64,000 nt of DNA from an uncultured Prevotellaceae bacterium. GTDB lineage: Bacteria; Bacteroidota; Bacteroidia; Bacteroidales; Bacteroidaceae. Both the position numbers and the translations under genes were made by a program. The notes under the pieces are model-generated. The model saw only the letters and a program-made list of their open reading frames with translations. It did not search any database and was not told the origin of the DNA. Every line of letters begins with the position of its first letter. Position 1 is the stretch's first letter. The stretch lies in assembly GCA_900313615.1 (NCBI GenBank), contig OMRP01000001.1, forward strand, positions 310,001 to 374,000. Direction: 5' to 3'. This document shows, piece after piece, positions 56,428 through 64,000 of this stretch.

Positions 56428-57171
56428 CTAATCTCGGTCTTCCAACACCTTGAATTTCTCGCGGAACTGGAGAAGACGGCTCTTGTCTATCTCTTCACTC
56501 ACGACTCCTTCCTTGTCACTGGACAACTCTGACAGCACCTCGCCCTTTGGGCTGATGATGCAACTGCAGCCGCCATAGGTGTTGTAAGGGTCGCGGCCCA
56601 CACGGTTCACGCCTACCACATAACACTGGTTCTCGATGGCTCGGGCGCGGAGAAGAATCTCCCAGGCACCAATGCGTGGCAATGGCCAGTTGGCCACGTA
56701 AATGATTGCGTCGTAGTCGCCAGCATAACGACTCCATACCGGAAAACGGAGATCATAGCAGGTGGCCAAAAGAAAGCGAATGCCGTGCCATCTCACCACC
56801 GTGCGTGTTTTTCCTGGGGTATAATATCTGTCTTCATGACCGGGCGCAAACAAATGGTGCTTGTCGTACCAAGAGTAGGTGCCGTCGGGAAACACGAAAT
56901 AATGACGGTTGTAGTAACGGTCGGATTCGTAAATCGACAGACTGCCACACAACGCGGCATCAAGACGATGCGAAGTGGTGCGCATCCATTGAAGGGTGCT
57001 GCCGTCGCTCTCGGCAATGCCGCGGGGGTCGATGGCAAATCCCGTGCTCCATGTCTCGGGCAGGATGTACAGGTCACTCTTAGCAGTTGACAACAGTAGG
57101 CTTTCAGCCGACGCAATATTCGTACGTGGCGATGACCACTCTATGTCCATCTGCAAACCTGTGATTCTCAT
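56428..57171 (-). CDS. Nitrilase-superfamily amidohydrolase, omega-amidase (YafV) type
   Basis: This protein has 247 residues. The catalytic triad is clear: E39 (ILPETWSTGF), K104 (WYDKHHLFAPG) and C138 (LLATCYDLRFPVWSR). These enzymes deamidate alpha-ketoglutaramate or alpha-ketosuccinamate, repairing by-products of transaminases; the length and the W-S-T-G-F motif fit the YafV branch. Cytoplasmic. It is the first gene of a pair with the acidic-tailed protein, from a good promoter 29 bases upstream. A general amidase activity cannot be excluded. Confidence 0.88.
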   Translation of the reverse strand: MRITGLQMDIEWSSPRTNIASAESLLLSTAKSDLYILPETWSTGFAIDPRGIAESDGSTLQWMRTTSHRLDAALCGSLSIYESDRYYNRHYFVFPDGTYSWYDKHHLFAPGHEDRYYTPGKTRTVVRWHGIRFLLATCYDLRFPVWSRYAGDYDAIIYVANWPLPRIGAWEILLRARAIENQCYVVGVNRVGRDPYNTYGGCSCIISPKGEVLSELSSDKEGVVSEEIDKSRLLQFREKFKVLEDRD

Positions 57172-57199
57172 GTGTGCTAAATCGTGCTTTTAAGCGATG

Positions 57200-57231
57200 C
57201 AAAAATAAATACTTTATCTAATATGTGCAAA
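57200..57231 (-). promoter_or_regulatory. Promoter for the omega-amidase / acidic-tail pair
   Basis: TATTTTTG (57200-57207) and TTTG (57228-57231) on the minus strand are spaced by 20 bases, matching the consensus well. Confidence 0.65.
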
Positions 57232-57262
57232 CAATTCATGATTTTTTTTATATATCCTCCTT

Positions 57263-57318
57263 CCCCTCCTTTTCCAAAGGAGGGGTTCGGGGTGGTTTGT
57301 CAATTATTGTCCCATCCT
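57263..57318 (+). repeat. Class B palindromic repeat, copy 1 of 2
   Basis: CCCCTCCTTTTCCAAAGGAG, GGGTTCGGGGTGGTTTGTC, then TTGTCCCATCC. Confidence 0.85.
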
Positions 57319-57580
57319 TTTCCTTTCATTTTTTTCAATTTCTTAATCTTTTATTTTTTTAATTATTTAATTTTCCTCCATCTTTTCATCTTTTTAATTT
57401 CCCCTCCTTTTCCAAAGGAGGGGTTCGGGGTGGTTTGTCAAACACTGTCCTATCTTCTTTTCTTTCTTTTTTTCATCTTACAATTGTATAATTCTTTAAT
57501 TTTTCAATCTTCCTCGTATTATCAGTGTCTTTTCGCTTTTATTTTTTCATCTTTTAATTTTATAATTTTTAAATTTTCCT
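57319..57580. repeat. AT-rich low-complexity stretch between repeats
   Basis: Runs of TTTTCATCTTTTTAATTT type sequence flank the second class B copy. A fragment of class C part a (CGTATTATCAGTGTC) is at 57513-57527. No gene is supported. Confidence 0.55.
57401..57455 (+). repeat. Class B palindromic repeat, copy 2 of 2
   Basis: Nearly identical to the copy 138 bases upstream, including the GGGTTCGGGGTGGTTTGTC tail, suggesting recent local duplication. Confidence 0.85.
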
Positions 57581-57588
57581 TACCTTTG
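57581..57588 (+). promoter_or_regulatory. Promoter -7 element for rarA
   Basis: TACCTTTG followed by TACC lies 103 bases before the rarA start, with a class A repeat in the leader. Confidence 0.5.
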
Positions 57589-57626
57589 TACCAAATAACT
57601 CCTTCCTCCTCCTCTCCCAGTCAGGT

Positions 57627-57675
57627 TCCCCCCTCCTTGGGAGGGGGATAGGGGAGGCTCGATAGGGGGAGGCTC
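57627..57675 (+). repeat. Class A palindromic repeat in the rarA leader
   Basis: CCCCCCTCCTTGGGAGGGG, GATAGGGGAGGCTCGATAG and GGGGAGGCTCCC form a copy with duplicated tail, 17 bases before the ATG. Confidence 0.75.
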
Positions 57676-57691
57676 CCAACATTTATACTCT

Positions 57692-58966
57692 ATGCTTCAG
57701 CCATTAGCCGAAAGAATGCGCCCCAAGTCTCTCGACGACTACATAGGACAGAAACACCTCGTCGGAGAAGGCGCGGTGCTCAGAAAAATGATCGATGCAG
57801 GACGCATCCCGTCGTTCATCCTCTGGGGACCACCGGGTGTGGGCAAGACCACTCTCGCCCATATCATCGCCAACCGACTCAAGGTGCCTTTCTATACGCT
57901 CAGCGCCGTAACAAGTGGCGTAAAAGATGTACGCGATGTCATCGAAAAGGCGGAGAAAGGACGGTTCTTCAATGCTCAGTCGCCGATACTCTTCATTGAC
58001 GAGATTCACCGATTCTCCAAAAATCAGCAGGACTCGCTCCTCGGCGCCGTGGAGAGGGGTGTTGTCACGCTCATCGGCGCCACCACCGAGAACCCGTCGT
58101 TCGAGGTCATCCGACCTCTGCTCTCACGGTGCCAGCTATATGTGCTGAAGTCGCTCGAAAAAGATGATCTGCTCACCTTGCTCAACAAGGCCATCCATGA
58201 AGATGCAGTGCTCAAAGAGAAAAGCATCCAACTAGAACAGACGGATGCGATGCTCAGATATAGCGGCGGCGATGCTCGCAAACTACTCAACATCCTCGAA
58301 CTGGTGGTCGAGGCGGACAACTCCGACACGGTGGTGGTCAACGACGAGGTGGTGGTCAACAGACTGCAACAGAATCCACTGGCCTACGATAAGGATGGCG
58401 AGATGCACTACGACATCATATCGGCATTCATCAAGAGCATCCGAGGAAGCGACCCTGATGCGGCGCTTTATTGGATGGCGCGGATGATAGAGGGTGGCGA
58501 GGACCCAACGTTCATTGCCAGGAGGGTGGTCATCAGCGCCGCCGAGGATGTGGGACTGGCCAACCCCAACGCGCTGCTGTTGGCCAACGCTGCTTTCGAC
58601 GCGGTGATGAAACTGGGATGGCCCGAGGGACGCATACCATTGGCGGAGGCGGTGGTCTACCTCGCCACAAGTCCCAAAAGCAACTCGGCTTACCTGGGCA
58701 TCGACAAGGCGCTTGGCATCGTTCGACAGACGGGAAACCTGCCCGTGCCGTTGCACCTGCGCAACGCACCAACGAAGCTCATGGCGGACCTGGGTTATTC
58801 TGATGGCTATAAATATGCGCATGACTTCCCCGGTCATTTTGTCGAACAGCAGTTCCTGCCCGACGAACTGCAGCAACAGCGTATATGGCATGCCCAGCAC
58901 TATCCCAATGAAGAGAAGCTATACCAACAGATGTTGCGCTGCTGGGGTAAACGATTTGAACAGTAA
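57692..58966 (+). CDS. rarA: Replication-associated recombination protein RarA (MgsA)
   Basis: This 424-residue protein is a clamp-loader-like AAA+ ATPase. Landmarks are PLAERMRPKSLDDYIGQKHL at 3-22, Walker A GPPGVGKTT near 48-56, Walker B LFIDEIHRFSKNQQDSLL near 100-117, and sensor GATTENPSFEV. The C-terminal tetramerisation part (ARRVVISAAEDVGLANPNAL, EGRIPLAEAVVYLATSPKSN) is complete. RarA acts at stalled replication forks in the cytoplasm. xseB follows 140 bases downstream across a class A repeat. Confidence 0.94.
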   Translation: MLQPLAERMRPKSLDDYIGQKHLVGEGAVLRKMIDAGRIPSFILWGPPGVGKTTLAHIIANRLKVPFYTLSAVTSGVKDVRDVIEKAEKGRFFNAQSPILFIDEIHRFSKNQQDSLLGAVERGVVTLIGATTENPSFEVIRPLLSRCQLYVLKSLEKDDLLTLLNKAIHEDAVLKEKSIQLEQTDAMLRYSGGDARKLLNILELVVEADNSDTVVVNDEVVVNRLQQNPLAYDKDGEMHYDIISAFIKSIRGSDPDAALYWMARMIEGGEDPTFIARRVVISAAEDVGLANPNALLLANAAFDAVMKLGWPEGRIPLAEAVVYLATSPKSNSAYLGIDKALGIVRQTGNLPVPLHLRNAPTKLMADLGYSDGYKYAHDFPGHFVEQQFLPDELQQQRIWHAQHYPNEEKLYQQMLRCWGKRFEQ

Positions 58967-59055
58967 ATCACTATAAATAATTCACAATTACCAATTAATA
59001 CCCTCCTCTCTCCATCAGGTCCCGTATTGAATTTACAACCGTTATACCAGATGAG

Positions 59056-59092
59056 TTCCCCTTCCTTGGGAGGGGGATAGGAGGAGGCCCCC
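59056..59092 (+). repeat. Class A repeat before xseB
   Basis: TTCCCCTTCCTTGGGAGGG, GGATAGGAGGAGGCCCCC resembles the rarA-leader copy and ends 14 bases before the xseB ATG. Confidence 0.7.
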
Positions 59093-59106
59093 AAAACATA
59101 TATATT

Positions 59107-59301
59107 ATGGAAACAATCAAATACGAAGACGCGGTGCGTGAATTGGAAAGCATCGTCAAGAAAATGGAAAACGAGCAGCTCGACCTCGATTCTCTCAGCA
59201 CCCAACTCAAACGGGCGCAGCAACTCATCAAGTTCTGCACCGAACGTCTCAACAACACCGACGCGGAAATCAAGAAAATCATGGAGGAACAACCAGAATG
59301 A
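59107..59301 (+). CDS. xseB: Exodeoxyribonuclease VII small subunit
   Basis: This protein has 64 residues, the normal size. KYEDAVRELESIVKKMENEQ at residues 5-24 and LDLDSLSTQLKRAQQLIKFC are the two conserved helices that wrap around the large subunit XseA, forming the nuclease that degrades single-stranded DNA to oligonucleotides. xseA is not adjacent in this window. It is downstream of rarA on the same strand, giving two DNA-maintenance genes in sequence, but a repeat-filled gap separates them. A class B remnant follows its stop. Confidence 0.88.
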   Translation: METIKYEDAVRELESIVKKMENEQLDLDSLSTQLKRAQQLIKFCTERLNNTDAEIKKIMEEQPE

Positions 59302-59312
59302 CTTTTTTCTGC

Positions 59313-59440
59313 AGGGGGTGGTCTGATAATAATGTCCCCACCTCTTTTCTCTCATCTTTAATTTTCTCATCTTTTAATCTTTTAATTTTATAATTATCCT
59401 AATTTTTTAATATTATAATTTTCTAATTTTTTAATTTTCC
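59313..59440 (+). repeat. Class B remnant plus AT-rich octamers
   Basis: GCAGGGGGTGGTCTGATAA, TAATGTCCCCACC is the tail of a class B repeat without its palindromic head (59313-59345). Then CATCTTTTAATCTTTT-type low complexity follows to 59440. Confidence 0.55.
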
Positions 59441-59503
59441 TCAGGCCCATTCTCTTTAAAATCCACGAAAATCTCGGAGAAAACGAAAAAAACTCCGATT
59501 TTA

Positions 59504-59535
59504 TTTGGTAGGTTCAAAAAAACAATGTACTTTTG
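59504..59535 (+). promoter_or_regulatory. Promoter of the tRNA-Arg gene
   Basis: TTTG (59504-59507) and TACTTTTG (59528-59535) are spaced by 20 bases, with the tRNA beginning 20 bases after the -7 box. Confidence 0.7.
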
Positions 59536-59554
59536 CAACCGCAATTCAGCAAAT

Positions 59555-59628
59555 GGCTCCCTAGCTCAACTGAATAGAGCATCTGACTACGGATCAGAAG
59601 GTTGTGGGTTTGAATCCCGCGGGAGTCA
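59555..59628 (+). tRNA. tRNA-Arg (anticodon ACG)
   Basis: The gene is 74 bases long. Acceptor arms GGCTCCC and GGGAGTC pair with one G-T. The anticodon arm is TCTGA-CTACGGA-TCAGA with anticodon ACG, the D-arm contains TAGCTCAACTGAATAGAGCA, and the T-arm GTGGGTTTGAATCCCGC has the TTGAATC-type loop. CCA is not encoded. Confidence 0.95.
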
Positions 59629-59638
59629 CTTGAAAATC

Positions 59639-59668
59639 AAGGAGTTACGAAGGTGTAACTCCTTTTTT
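59639..59668 (+). terminator. Terminator of the tRNA-Arg gene
   Basis: AAGGAGTTAC and GTAACTCCTT pair over 10 bp around a 6-base loop and are followed by TTTTTG. Confidence 0.85.
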
Positions 59669-59672
59669 GTGT

Positions 59673-59891
59673 CTATGGGGCGAGGACATTGTTGATCAGT
59701 TCCATCGAGCGAGCGTCCAGCTTTGATGTCACTCCTTCCTTCAGCAAAGTGGCAAATTTGGTGTTCAACTCCGTCATCCTCTCATGTAGTCTTTCTGCCG
59801 ATTCATTGGCATCTTGAAGACTCTCGTGGATGTTCTTCTTCTTAACTGGTGCAAACTTTGGGCTGCTCTCCGGTTTTATTGGGTAATTAAT
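59673..59891 (-). pseudogene. Remnant of a gene (3' part only) next to tRNA-Arg
   Basis: On the minus strand a frame of about 72 codons is open between an upstream stop at 59892-59894 and a TAG at 59673-59675 but has no suitable start codon near its beginning. It reads KPESSPKFAPVKKKNIHE, then SLQDANESAERLHERMTEL and NTKFATLLKEG, coiled-coil-like, ending LINNVLAP. The base composition is coding-like. It looks like the surviving 3' end of a larger gene. I cannot name the family. Its position beside a tRNA gene suits a scar of integration or excision. Confidence 0.4.
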
Positions 59892-59935
59892 CTAGTATTC
59901 TTTTTTTGAAACAGCGAGTAACGAACCCCTTAAAA

Positions 59936-59967
59936 TTTGGATTTTTTCAATAATCATTGTATTTTTG
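59936..59967 (+). promoter_or_regulatory. Promoter for the flavin reductase gene
   Basis: TTTG (59936-59939) and TATTTTTG (59960-59967) are spaced by 20 bases. The position rules out any start codon before 59967. Confidence 0.7.
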
Positions 59968-60023
59968 CATTTACTGATACGTCATTACCACGATTGATTA
60001 TTGTTGAACAAAAAGTAACTACG

Positions 60024-60671
60024 ATGGAAAACAAAGAGATGAAATCCAAGGTCATCATACTGAATGGCAGCCCCAAAGCACACGGCAATACGGCGGTTGC
60101 ATTGCATGAGGTGGAGCGTACATTGCAAGAACAAGGCATCGAAACCGAGTGGCTACACGTTGGACATCTTCATGTTCACGGATGTATCGCCTGTAACAAG
60201 TGCTGGGAAACGGGTATATGTGCCTTTCATGATATCGTGAACGAACTGTCGCAAAAAATGCTTGAGGCCGATGGACTGCTCATCGGTTCACCCGTTTATT
60301 TCGCATCGCCCAACGGCACGCTATTGTCTTTGCTCGACAGGCTGTTTTATTCCAACCTGCATACCGATTGGAGCATGAAGGTGGGGGCGTCGGTGAGCAT
60401 CGCACGGCGGGGTGGGGCCACGGCCACGATGGACGTGTTGAACAAGTATTTCTTGAAAACGAACATGCCTGTGGTGCCCTCGCAATATTGGAGTATCGCC
60501 CATGGCACCGAACCGGGTGAAGTAACCCGTGATGAGGAAGGTATGCAGACCATGCGACAGCTGGGCCTGAACATGGCCTTCCTCATCAAGTCCATCCGCC
60601 TCGGACTCCAACAGTACGGTTCACCGAAAATCAACGAGCAATTGGTTGAGACACATTTCATAAAATCATGA
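60024..60671 (+). CDS. NADPH-dependent FMN reductase / flavodoxin-family protein
   Basis: This protein has 215 residues from the ATG at 60024; a longer frame would begin upstream of the promoter. KVIILNGSPKAHGNTAVALH (9-28) is the FMN-phosphate loop of the family. HGCIACNKCWETGIC near 53-67 carries four cysteines, as in iron-sulfur flavoproteins (Isf) and related multimeric flavodoxin WrbA-like proteins. LLIGSPVYFASPNGTLLSL is the second flavin loop. It probably transfers electrons from NAD(P)H to small molecules or flavin. Own promoter and a strong terminator make it a single-gene unit. Confidence 0.85.
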   Translation: MENKEMKSKVIILNGSPKAHGNTAVALHEVERTLQEQGIETEWLHVGHLHVHGCIACNKCWETGICAFHDIVNELSQKMLEADGLLIGSPVYFASPNGTLLSLLDRLFYSNLHTDWSMKVGASVSIARRGGATATMDVLNKYFLKTNMPVVPSQYWSIAHGTEPGEVTRDEEGMQTMRQLGLNMAFLIKSIRLGLQQYGSPKINEQLVETHFIKS

Positions 60672-60687
60672 GAAAAACTCTTATTGG

Positions 60688-60718
60688 TCATGTGTACCCT
60701 AGTGCACATGATTTTTTT
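60688..60718 (+). terminator. Terminator of the flavin reductase gene
   Basis: TCATGTG and CACATGA pair around a 10-base loop, followed by TTTTTTTG. It ends a few bases before the convergent outer-membrane gene. Confidence 0.8.
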
Positions 60719-60722
60719 GCAA

Positions 60723-61775
60723 TCAGAAGGCAACGTTCACTCGTAGCATGGCGACGCATTGGGTGCTGCCGTCGGTGGTGATGATATGTAGCACAGGCTT
60801 GGCCGTAAAGAAATCATTGAGATGAAAGCTGCAGACGAGCTCCGTGGCCCATTCGTCCAAATCGAGCACGCGGGTGTAGTCTGTGAACAGACCAAGCTCA
60901 GCTCTCTTAAGAGCATATGTTCCGCCAATGCCGTAGAAATTGTCACAGAAGTTGTCGCTGCCAAAGGCATGACCATAAGCGGCAAGCAGGGTGAGGCTGG
61001 GCGTCAGAGCCTGTTCGGCATAGGCCCAGGCTGTAGGCTGAATGTCCGAATCGGTGTGCATGGTGCCGCCTAGGTAATAGTGACTGCCGCGATGGCGGTA
61101 TTCTGCTTGAGCGACGGCAAAAACGCCATCGCTCTTGGGGCAGATGCGGAAGACATTCTCGCGACCTTTGAACCTATAGTATCCTCTACCGTTATAGACC
61201 GATGCTTGCAGACGCAGTTTTTCTTGGTCGTAGGCGTAATGGACGCCCATCGCTGCCAATGGGAATGTGGCAATGTTGGCATTCCAACTGATAGTGGGAA
61301 AGATGCCGCATGAACTGTTGGTGAAAAGTGACAGCCAGTCGCTGCAGAAGTAATCTTCGTCAATGCGGCGTATGCCTGCAAAGAGCGAATGGCTATCGCT
61401 GATTTGCCAGGTCAATCCTGCCACCGTAAGTGCAAACGGACGGTTTACATCGTAGGTGTCGATGTTGGAGTAGCCTTGAATGTCGTAGACCTCCAACTGT
61501 TCGTCTGTCGACAACGTGCTGAGTGAAGCCACCTGAAAAGATAGCTTTCTGGAAAAGGGAATGTTGGCTCGAAGTTGTAGGAGATTGGCCATACGGGCAC
61601 CTTTGAAATCAGTCTGCACCTCGCCAGTATAATCAACCCCGAACGACGGACGCAAAGAGATGCTGTCAGTCTCCTGGGCCTTCGCATTCAGACAGTATCC
61701 CAACAGGACTGTCAATATGAGGAATGCATAAGTATAATACGTGGTGCGTATGTGGTCGCCGATGGATTCTGACAT
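60723..61775 (-). CDS. Predicted outer-membrane beta-barrel protein
   Basis: This protein has 350 residues. The N-terminus has a long n-region, then a hydrophobic segment (TYAFLILTVLLGYCLNAKAQ) that serves as a signal peptide. The body alternates short amphipathic strands with aromatic edges (LSFQVASLSTLSTDEQLEVY, LQASVYNGRGYYRFKG, YYLGGTMHTDSDIQPTAWA) and ends in Phe (VNVAF), typical for insertion by BamA. About 16 strands can be counted, as in porins of the OprB/carbohydrate type, but that family is only a guess. It lies between a convergent reductase and a divergent lipoprotein gene. Confidence 0.65.
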   Translation of the reverse strand: MSESIGDHIRTTYYTYAFLILTVLLGYCLNAKAQETDSISLRPSFGVDYTGEVQTDFKGARMANLLQLRANIPFSRKLSFQVASLSTLSTDEQLEVYDIQGYSNIDTYDVNRPFALTVAGLTWQISDSHSLFAGIRRIDEDYFCSDWLSLFTNSSCGIFPTISWNANIATFPLAAMGVHYAYDQEKLRLQASVYNGRGYYRFKGRENVFRICPKSDGVFAVAQAEYRHRGSHYYLGGTMHTDSDIQPTAWAYAEQALTPSLTLLAAYGHAFGSDNFCDNFYGIGGTYALKRAELGLFTDYTRVLDLDEWATELVCSFHLNDFFTAKPVLHIITTDGSTQCVAMLRVNVAF

Positions 61776-61817
61776 GGTTTTAATTAATGTAATATTTTTT
61801 AAGCCGTATCACATTTG

Positions 61818-61825
61818 CAAATATA
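61818..61825 (-). promoter_or_regulatory. Promoter -7 element for the outer-membrane protein
   Basis: TATATTTG followed by CAAATG on the minus strand lies 42 bases before the start codon. Confidence 0.5.
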
Positions 61826-61972
61826 GTCATTTTTTTTGGTAATTCCGTCATTTTACATCATTTAAGCAATACATTTAATAATACTTATGCGTTAACAACG
61901 TGGCGCTTGCGAAACTCGAATACAATAAAAACCAACTCCTTGCGTTATTACATAACAAGTACATTACATGTA

Positions 61973-63415
61973 ATGAAGAATTTTCTCGCACTGCTGTGCT
62001 CCGCCATATTAGCGCTGGCCTTCGGGGCGTGCTCCGACGACGACTCTTTTACTTCGTCGCCCAGTCACCTGCTTACTTTTTCACAAGACACCGTAAAACT
62101 TGATACGGTGTTCTCAAAAGTGCCCACCACGACAAAAACGTTCTGGGTATACAATAAGTCGGGCGATGGCATCAGGTGCAGCAATATCCGTCTGGCCAAC
62201 GGCAACCAGACGGGATTCCGTGTCAATGTCGACGGCACATACCTCGGCGCCTCTTCGGGATATCAAATCAACGACTTGGAGATACGCAAGAACGACAGCA
62301 TACGGGTGTTCGTGGAACTGACCTCCCCAGCCAACAACCAAGAGAAACCGACGCTCCTCCAAGACGACTTGCTGTTCTCGCTCGAAAGCGGTGTCCAGCA
62401 GAAAGTGAACCTCAGGGCATTTACCTGGGACGCGGAGATGCACACCGACTGGGTTATCACGGAAGATATGACCATCGATTCGTCCACACCGATAATCATT
62501 TATGGGGGATTGACGGTAGCAGAAGGGGCCACGCTCACCATCACGGGTGAGACAACGCTCTATTTCCATGCCGACGCGCCGTTGGATGTCTACGGACGAT
62601 TGGTTGTTCAGGGCACGCCCGACAAAAACGTGGTGCTCCGTGGCGACCGCATCGACCATATGTTCGACTATCTGCCCTACGACAATGTGAGCGGACAGTG
62701 GCCGGGCATACATTTCTATGAGCAATCATACGAAAACGAACTGAATTTCGCGGACATTCACAGTGCTCGTGATGCCATCGTATGCGATTCCTCTGACGTG
62801 AGCCGACTGAAACTGGCTCTATACAACTCCGTCGTTCACAACAACGAGGGACACGGACTAAAATCGGTCCATTCGGTAGTCGATGTGCGTAACACTCAGA
62901 TAACAAACGCACTTGGTGACTGCGTCAATGTCTGCGGTGGGGTGTGCATGTTGCAGCACTGTACGATAGGACAGTTTTATCCGTTCTCGGCAAATAGTGG
63001 CGTGGCGCTACGTTTTGGCAACGTCAACGATCAAGGCGTCTTTCCGCTCTACGATTTTCAATGTGTCAATACGCTCGTCACGGGCTATGCCGAAGACGTA
63101 ATCATGGGCGAGTCGGACGAAACGGCACCCTATACCTTTAAGTTCGACCATAGTGTGTTGCGCACACCGGCCATCGACGATACTGAACACATCATCGGCG
63201 TGACGTGGGAGAACCCGGAAAAGACCGACAGCGTGGGAACGAAACATTTCGCGCTCATCGATACGGAAAATCTGAGATACGATTTCCAACTCGACTCGGT
63301 GTCGATAGCCATTGGCAAGGCAAACAAGGAGATGGTTATTGAATACGACCGATTGGGTGTCAAACGTGATGACGAGCCGGATGTGGGATGCTATGAATAT
63401 GTAAAACCTGAATAA
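61973..63415 (+). CDS. Lipoprotein with right-handed beta-helix
   Basis: This protein has 480 residues from the ATG at 61973, which gives a lipoprotein signal ending in ALAFGAC (Cys19) and acidic SDDD. An earlier frame would put 22 extra residues before the signal. After a beta-sandwich of about 150 residues, repeated short motifs with stacked hydrophobic and Asn positions (GHGLKSVHSVVDVRNTQITN, CVNVCGGVCMLQHCTIGQF) indicate a parallel beta-helix of the pectate-lyase type. Known in Bacteroidales as a conserved lipoprotein of unknown function. A 14-base palindrome covers its start codon. cdd begins 13 bases after its stop, so both are probably co-transcribed. Confidence 0.8.
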   Translation: MKNFLALLCSAILALAFGACSDDDSFTSSPSHLLTFSQDTVKLDTVFSKVPTTTKTFWVYNKSGDGIRCSNIRLANGNQTGFRVNVDGTYLGASSGYQINDLEIRKNDSIRVFVELTSPANNQEKPTLLQDDLLFSLESGVQQKVNLRAFTWDAEMHTDWVITEDMTIDSSTPIIIYGGLTVAEGATLTITGETTLYFHADAPLDVYGRLVVQGTPDKNVVLRGDRIDHMFDYLPYDNVSGQWPGIHFYEQSYENELNFADIHSARDAIVCDSSDVSRLKLALYNSVVHNNEGHGLKSVHSVVDVRNTQITNALGDCVNVCGGVCMLQHCTIGQFYPFSANSGVALRFGNVNDQGVFPLYDFQCVNTLVTGYAEDVIMGESDETAPYTFKFDHSVLRTPAIDDTEHIIGVTWENPEKTDSVGTKHFALIDTENLRYDFQLDSVSIAIGKANKEMVIEYDRLGVKRDDEPDVGCYEYVKPE

Positions 63416-63428
63416 AGAAATAGAGCCT

Positions 63429-63911
63429 ATGAAACCGATAGAACTGACCATTAATATCCAATTCTGTCAATATGATGAGTTGGGCGATGCTGACCAGAAA
63501 ATGATTCAGGAAGCCATCAAGGCAACTGAAGGGTCATACGCCAAATACTCGCATTTCAACGTGGGTGCTGCGGTGTTGCTCGACGATGGAACGGTGGTGA
63601 GAGGGGCCAATCAGGAGAACGCGGCGTTCCCTAGTGGATTGTGCGCAGAAAGGGTGGCGCTCTTCGCGGCTCAGGCACATTATCCTGAAATGCCAGTGAA
63701 AACATTGGCCATAGCGGCGAAAAACGAACACGGACTGACACCCAAACCAGTGTCGCCATGTGGGGCTTGCCGACAGGTGATGATTGAGGTGGAACAGCGA
63801 TACCATGTGCCCATGCGCATATTGCTCTATGGCACCGATGGTGTCTATGTGGTGGATGCTGCCGAAAAACTACTTCCCCTTAGCTTTGCCGACGAAGACA
63901 TGCGGCAATAA
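63429..63911 (+). CDS. cdd: Cytidine deaminase
   Basis: This protein has 160 residues. HFNVGAAVLLDDGTVVRGAN near 39-58 is the substrate loop, CAERVALFAA near 72 holds the first zinc ligand and the catalytic Glu, and SPCGACRQVMIE near 107 has the two remaining zinc cysteines. It deaminates cytidine and deoxycytidine to uridines in pyrimidine salvage. The chain is 25-30 residues longer than typical tetrameric Cdd, mostly at the N-terminus, and may start at a later codon, though the first ATG has good coupling to the gene 13 bases upstream. Cytoplasmic. Confidence 0.92.
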   Translation: MKPIELTINIQFCQYDELGDADQKMIQEAIKATEGSYAKYSHFNVGAAVLLDDGTVVRGANQENAAFPSGLCAERVALFAAQAHYPEMPVKTLAIAAKNEHGLTPKPVSPCGACRQVMIEVEQRYHVPMRILLYGTDGVYVVDAAEKLLPLSFADEDMRQ

Positions 63912-63917
63912 AAGGTA

Positions 63918-64000
<83 letters not shown>

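Noticed and set aside
57184..57651. 155-codon plus-strand frame before rarA
   Set aside because: Made of two class B repeats and AT-rich octamers (repeated PPFPKEGFGVVCQ); not a real gene.
59937..60023. Upstream extension of the flavin reductase
   Set aside because: It spans the promoter elements at 59936-59967.

Overview
This window looks like a stretch of chromosome from a Bacteroidales species, most likely a Prevotella or close relative. The evidence is the many Bacteroidetes-type promoters (-7 TAnnTTTG, often with TTTG about 19-21 bases upstream), almost no Shine-Dalgarno sequences, and a characteristic gene set: Fkp fucose-salvage enzyme, MurF-Alr fusion, GSCFA protein, BspA-type leucine-rich repeats, B12-dependent ribonucleotide reductase, a TPP-riboswitch-controlled TonB receptor with PnuT, and DUF4919-like and YfhO proteins. 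There is no rRNA, phage or intact insertion sequence. There is one tRNA gene (Arg, anticodon ACG).

Layout. 1-6.5 kb: end of a STAS-domain gene, an AraC-type regulator, a two-module carbohydrate esterase (CE6-like plus CE1-like), a Dcp-type peptidase and an epimerase-like SDR. 6.5-9.2 kb: an AT-rich accessory patch with two exported proteins and a HigBA toxin-antitoxin pair. 9.2-15.7 kb: YfhO membrane protein, Fkp and GSCFA in a row. 15.7-25.6 kb: a three-gene minus-strand cluster (72-residue acidic peptide, 1674-residue exported protein, 1549-residue GLUG/LRR protein). 25.8-32.3 kb: MurF-Alr, an MFS transporter, two lipoproteins and a nitroreductase. 32.5-40 kb: nrdJ, folB, amidase, MlaD-like protein, candidate DnaA-box region and dnaA. 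40.3-43.9 kb: a candidate small RNA and the thiamin uptake operon with its riboswitch. 44.5-50.7 kb: exported protein, patatin-like lipase, class I fumarase and M16 protease. 51.2-57.2 kb: cellobiose phosphorylase, glutamine synthetase, an acidic-tailed unknown protein and a nitrilase-family amidase. 57.7-64 kb: rarA, xseB, tRNA-Arg, a gene remnant, a flavin reductase, an outer-membrane barrel protein, a beta-helix lipoprotein and cdd.

The most unusual aspect is the intergenic DNA. At least four dispersed repeat classes fill the gaps: (A) CCCTCCC-TTTG-GGAGGG-type palindromes with a GGGGTGGGT tail; (B) CCCCTCCTTT-TCC-AAAGGAGGGG palindromes with a GGGGTGGTTTGTC tail; (C) a two-part AT-rich element; and (D) tandem heptamers (CTCACCY, CATCACT, CGTAACT). 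Class A material lies in frame within the 5' end of fkp, and class D heptamers lie in frame within the GSCFA gene and directly before several start codons. A separate 75-78 bp minisatellite has duplicated the promoter region of the thiamin operon.

Best candidates for something undescribed are the approximately 150-nt orphan RNA next to dnaA (promoter plus terminator, no ORF), the acidic peptide with two giant exported proteins, the tandem duplicated riboswitch promoter, and the nested palindrome in front of nrdJ.
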